Shown: piece after piece, positions 62,631-64,000 of the stretch
Position numbering within the stretch: the stretch's first letter is position 1
How the letters are laid out: each line of letters begins with the position of its first letter
Source: Hyphomicrobiales bacterium
GTDB taxonomy: Bacteria > Pseudomonadota > Alphaproteobacteria > Rhizobiales > Xanthobacteraceae
Length of the DNA: 64,000 nucleotides
Direction: 5' to 3'
Assembly: GCA_017305715.1 (NCBI GenBank)
Contig: JAFKKG010000009.1
Span: forward strand, 310,001-374,000
The notes under the pieces: model-generated
What the model was told of the DNA's origin: nothing
The model's database searches: none
What the model saw: the letters and a program-made list of their open reading frames with translations, nothing else
Made by a program: the position numbers and the translations under genes

Positions 62631-64000
62631 GTGACGGCTGACGCCCAGCGTCGCCGCGCTCTGGGGCAAATCCTGCTGCTTGCGGCGGGGTTTCTGGTGC
62701 TGGTCGCGATCAGCGCGAGTTCCGTTGTGCTGGTCAACAAGGCCAGGGATGCCAGCAGCCTGGTGGTCCACACTGTCGAGGTCGAGAGCCAGATATCCAA
62801 TTTGCTGCTCGAAATCCGCCGCGCCGAAAGCGCCACCCGCGCTTATCTGCTCACCTCGGCGCCGCAATTTCTGACCGAGTATCAAGCCGCGGCGGCCAAC
62901 ATCGTTCCCGCAGCCGACCAGCTGGCCAAAGCCACCAGCGACAACCCGGTCCAGGTTGAAAACTATGCCAGGCTGCGCAAGGCGATCGATCAACGCCTGA
63001 GCGAATTTTCGCGTGGCATCGATCGCATCAGGGACAATGACGTCGCCACCAGCGTCACCGTGTTGCGCAACGGCACCTCTACCGAAGCGGTGCAGGCGAT
63101 CGCCGATGCCGGACGCGCCATGCGCGCCGAAGAGGATCGATTGTTTGCGATGCGCACCGCAGCTGCCGACCGGGCGCAGGTCCTCGCCTCCTCCGTAACC
63201 ATCGCAGGCTCGGGGCTCGTGATTGCGCTTGCCGGCCTATCGATCTTCCTGGTGCGCCGCTCCGCCCGCGCCCGCGATCACGCCGAGACCCAATTGCGCG
63301 ACAACAACGTCAATCTCGAAGCCACGGTCGACGAGCGCACCGCCGATCTGCGCGAAGCCAATGACGAAATCCAGCGCTTCGCCTATATCGTCAGCCACGA
63401 TCTGCGCTCGCCGCTGGTGAACATCATGGGCTTCACCAGCGAGCTCGAGGAATTGCGCGGCGACATCTTCAGGCGGATCGCGTCACTGGCGCGCGCGCAA
63501 TCGGCGGCCCCGGTGACGGCCGACAATGCCACCGATACCGCCGAGCCCGCGCTGGAAGGTCCCGACAAGCAGCTCTCGGAAGATTTCACCGAGGCGCTGG
63601 GCTTCATCAAATCGTCGATCGGCAAGATGGACCGCCTGATTTCGGCGATCCTTAACCTCACCCGCGAGGGGCGCCGAGAGTTCGAGCCGGTGCGGATCGA
63701 CACAAGCGAGCTGATCGAAGGTATCGTTGCCACCATGGCGCATCAGGCACTGGAAGCGCAGGCCCAGATCCGGATCGAGCCGCTGCCTGCCATCGTCAGC
63801 GACCGCCTTGCGCTGGAGCAGATTTTCTCAAATCTGATCGACAATGCGCTGAAATATCTCAAGGAGGGGGTTCCCGGCGACATCCGGGTTCGCGGCCGTA
63901 CCAAACTCGGTTTTGCCATCTTCGAGATAAGCGACAATGGCCGCGGCATCGATCCCAAGGACCATCAGCGTATTTTCGACCTGTTCCGCCGCGCCGGAAC
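62631..64000 (+). CDS. Sensor histidine kinase, CHASE3-type (3' end cut by window)
   Basis: Starts at a GTG (62631) and stays open to the window edge, so at least 456 residues are seen. TM1 is at about residues 12-33 (ILLLAAGFLVLVAI), followed by a CHASE3-like sensory domain (about 35-185) with SNLLLEIRRAESATRAYLLT, then TM2 (about 187-210). The dimerisation helix has the H-box SHDLRSPLVNIMGF, with an unusually long, Ala/Asp-rich insertion after it (about 285-320). The N-box IFSNLIDNALKYL and G1 box EISDNGRGID follow. A phosphorelay kinase, partner not visible. The GTG start is the best available, with a weak RBS. Confidence 0.88.
   Translation, partial: MTADAQRRRALGQILLLAAGFLVLVAISASSVVLVNKARDASSLVVHTVEVESQISNLLLEIRRAESATRAYLLTSAPQFLTEYQAAAANIVPAADQLAKATSDNPVQVENYARLRKAIDQRLSEFSRGIDRIRDNDVATSVTVLRNGTSTEAVQAIADAGRAMRAEEDRLFAMRTAAADRAQVLASSVTIAGSGLVIALAGLSIFLVRRSARARDHAETQLRDNNVNLEATVDERTADLREANDEIQRFAYIVSHDLRSPLVNIMGFTSELEELRGDIFRRIASLARAQSAAPVTADNATDTAEPALEGPDKQLSEDFTEALGFIKSSIGKMDRLISAILNLTREGRREFEPVRIDTSELIEGIVATMAHQALEAQAQIRIEPLPAIVSDRLALEQIFSNLIDNALKYLKEGVPGDIRVRGRTKLGFAIFEISDNGRGIDPKDHQRIFDLFRRAG

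Overview
The window is GC-rich chromosomal DNA from an alphaproteobacterium of the Bradyrhizobium / Nitrobacteraceae type. This is inferred from gene order (amiC-ponA-prfB divergent from rne, and a sufB-C-D-S-T-A operon led by a second cysteine desulfurase), from an EcfG-type stress promoter, and from two families of short hairpin repeats that I recognise as typical of Bradyrhizobium intergenic DNA. No rRNA, tRNA, CRISPR array, prophage or insertion sequence was recognised. Most of the window is core chromosome, with small accessory patches.

Layout. 0.1-3.0 kb: two Omp25/Omp31-type beta-barrel porins flank a small membrane protein and an SDR dehydrogenase. 3.2-9.4 kb: a flavin monooxygenase, a periplasmic caspase-like peptidase, a CadC-like membrane regulator and an AraC regulator. 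9.7-12.5 kb: a RhlE-like DEAD-box helicase and a diguanylate cyclase. 12.5-20.1 kb: a TfoX-like protein and the complete SUF iron-sulfur operon on the minus strand. 20.4-23.8 kb: a hydrolase/DUF1697 pair, a GST-SMR detoxification pair preceded by three copies of one palindrome, and anmK. 24.1-27.7 kb: a PEP-CTERM protein, tyrS and an MFS transporter. 27.8-34.0 kb: a giant AsmA-like protein, a Bcp peroxiredoxin with a histone-like tail and an M23 peptidase. 34.0-41.3 kb: an accessory-looking stretch with a cupin-FMO pair, a divergent AraC regulator, a solitary branched-chain-type binding protein and a NodU-like carbamoyltransferase. 41.3-48.6 kb: an EamA transporter, a HIBADH-like dehydrogenase, prfB with its programmed frameshift, PBP1A and AmiC. 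49.3-54.7 kb: RNase E, DctA and BioY. 54.8-62.5 kb: an aminotransferase, an M48 protease, a DsbA-like protein, a DUF1236 protein under an EcfG promoter, a gene fragment, aroQ, accB and accC. 62.6-64.0 kb: a CHASE3-type histidine kinase cut by the window end.

How the genes work together. Three themes stand out. Envelope biogenesis is covered by the porins, PBP1A, AmiC, the M23 and M48 peptidases, the AsmA-like protein and AnmK. Iron-sulfur assembly is covered by the SUF operon. RNA decay is covered by RNase E and a RhlE-type helicase, with a C-terminal GWW motif on RNase E that in Caulobacter docks PNPase. The most unusual sequence features are a 73-residue stretch of RNase E with about 34 histidines, inserted in the S1 domain; the lysine-rich tails on the peroxiredoxin and the TfoX-like protein; the triple operator before gst; and the dispersed hairpin repeats, one of which supplies a stop codon.
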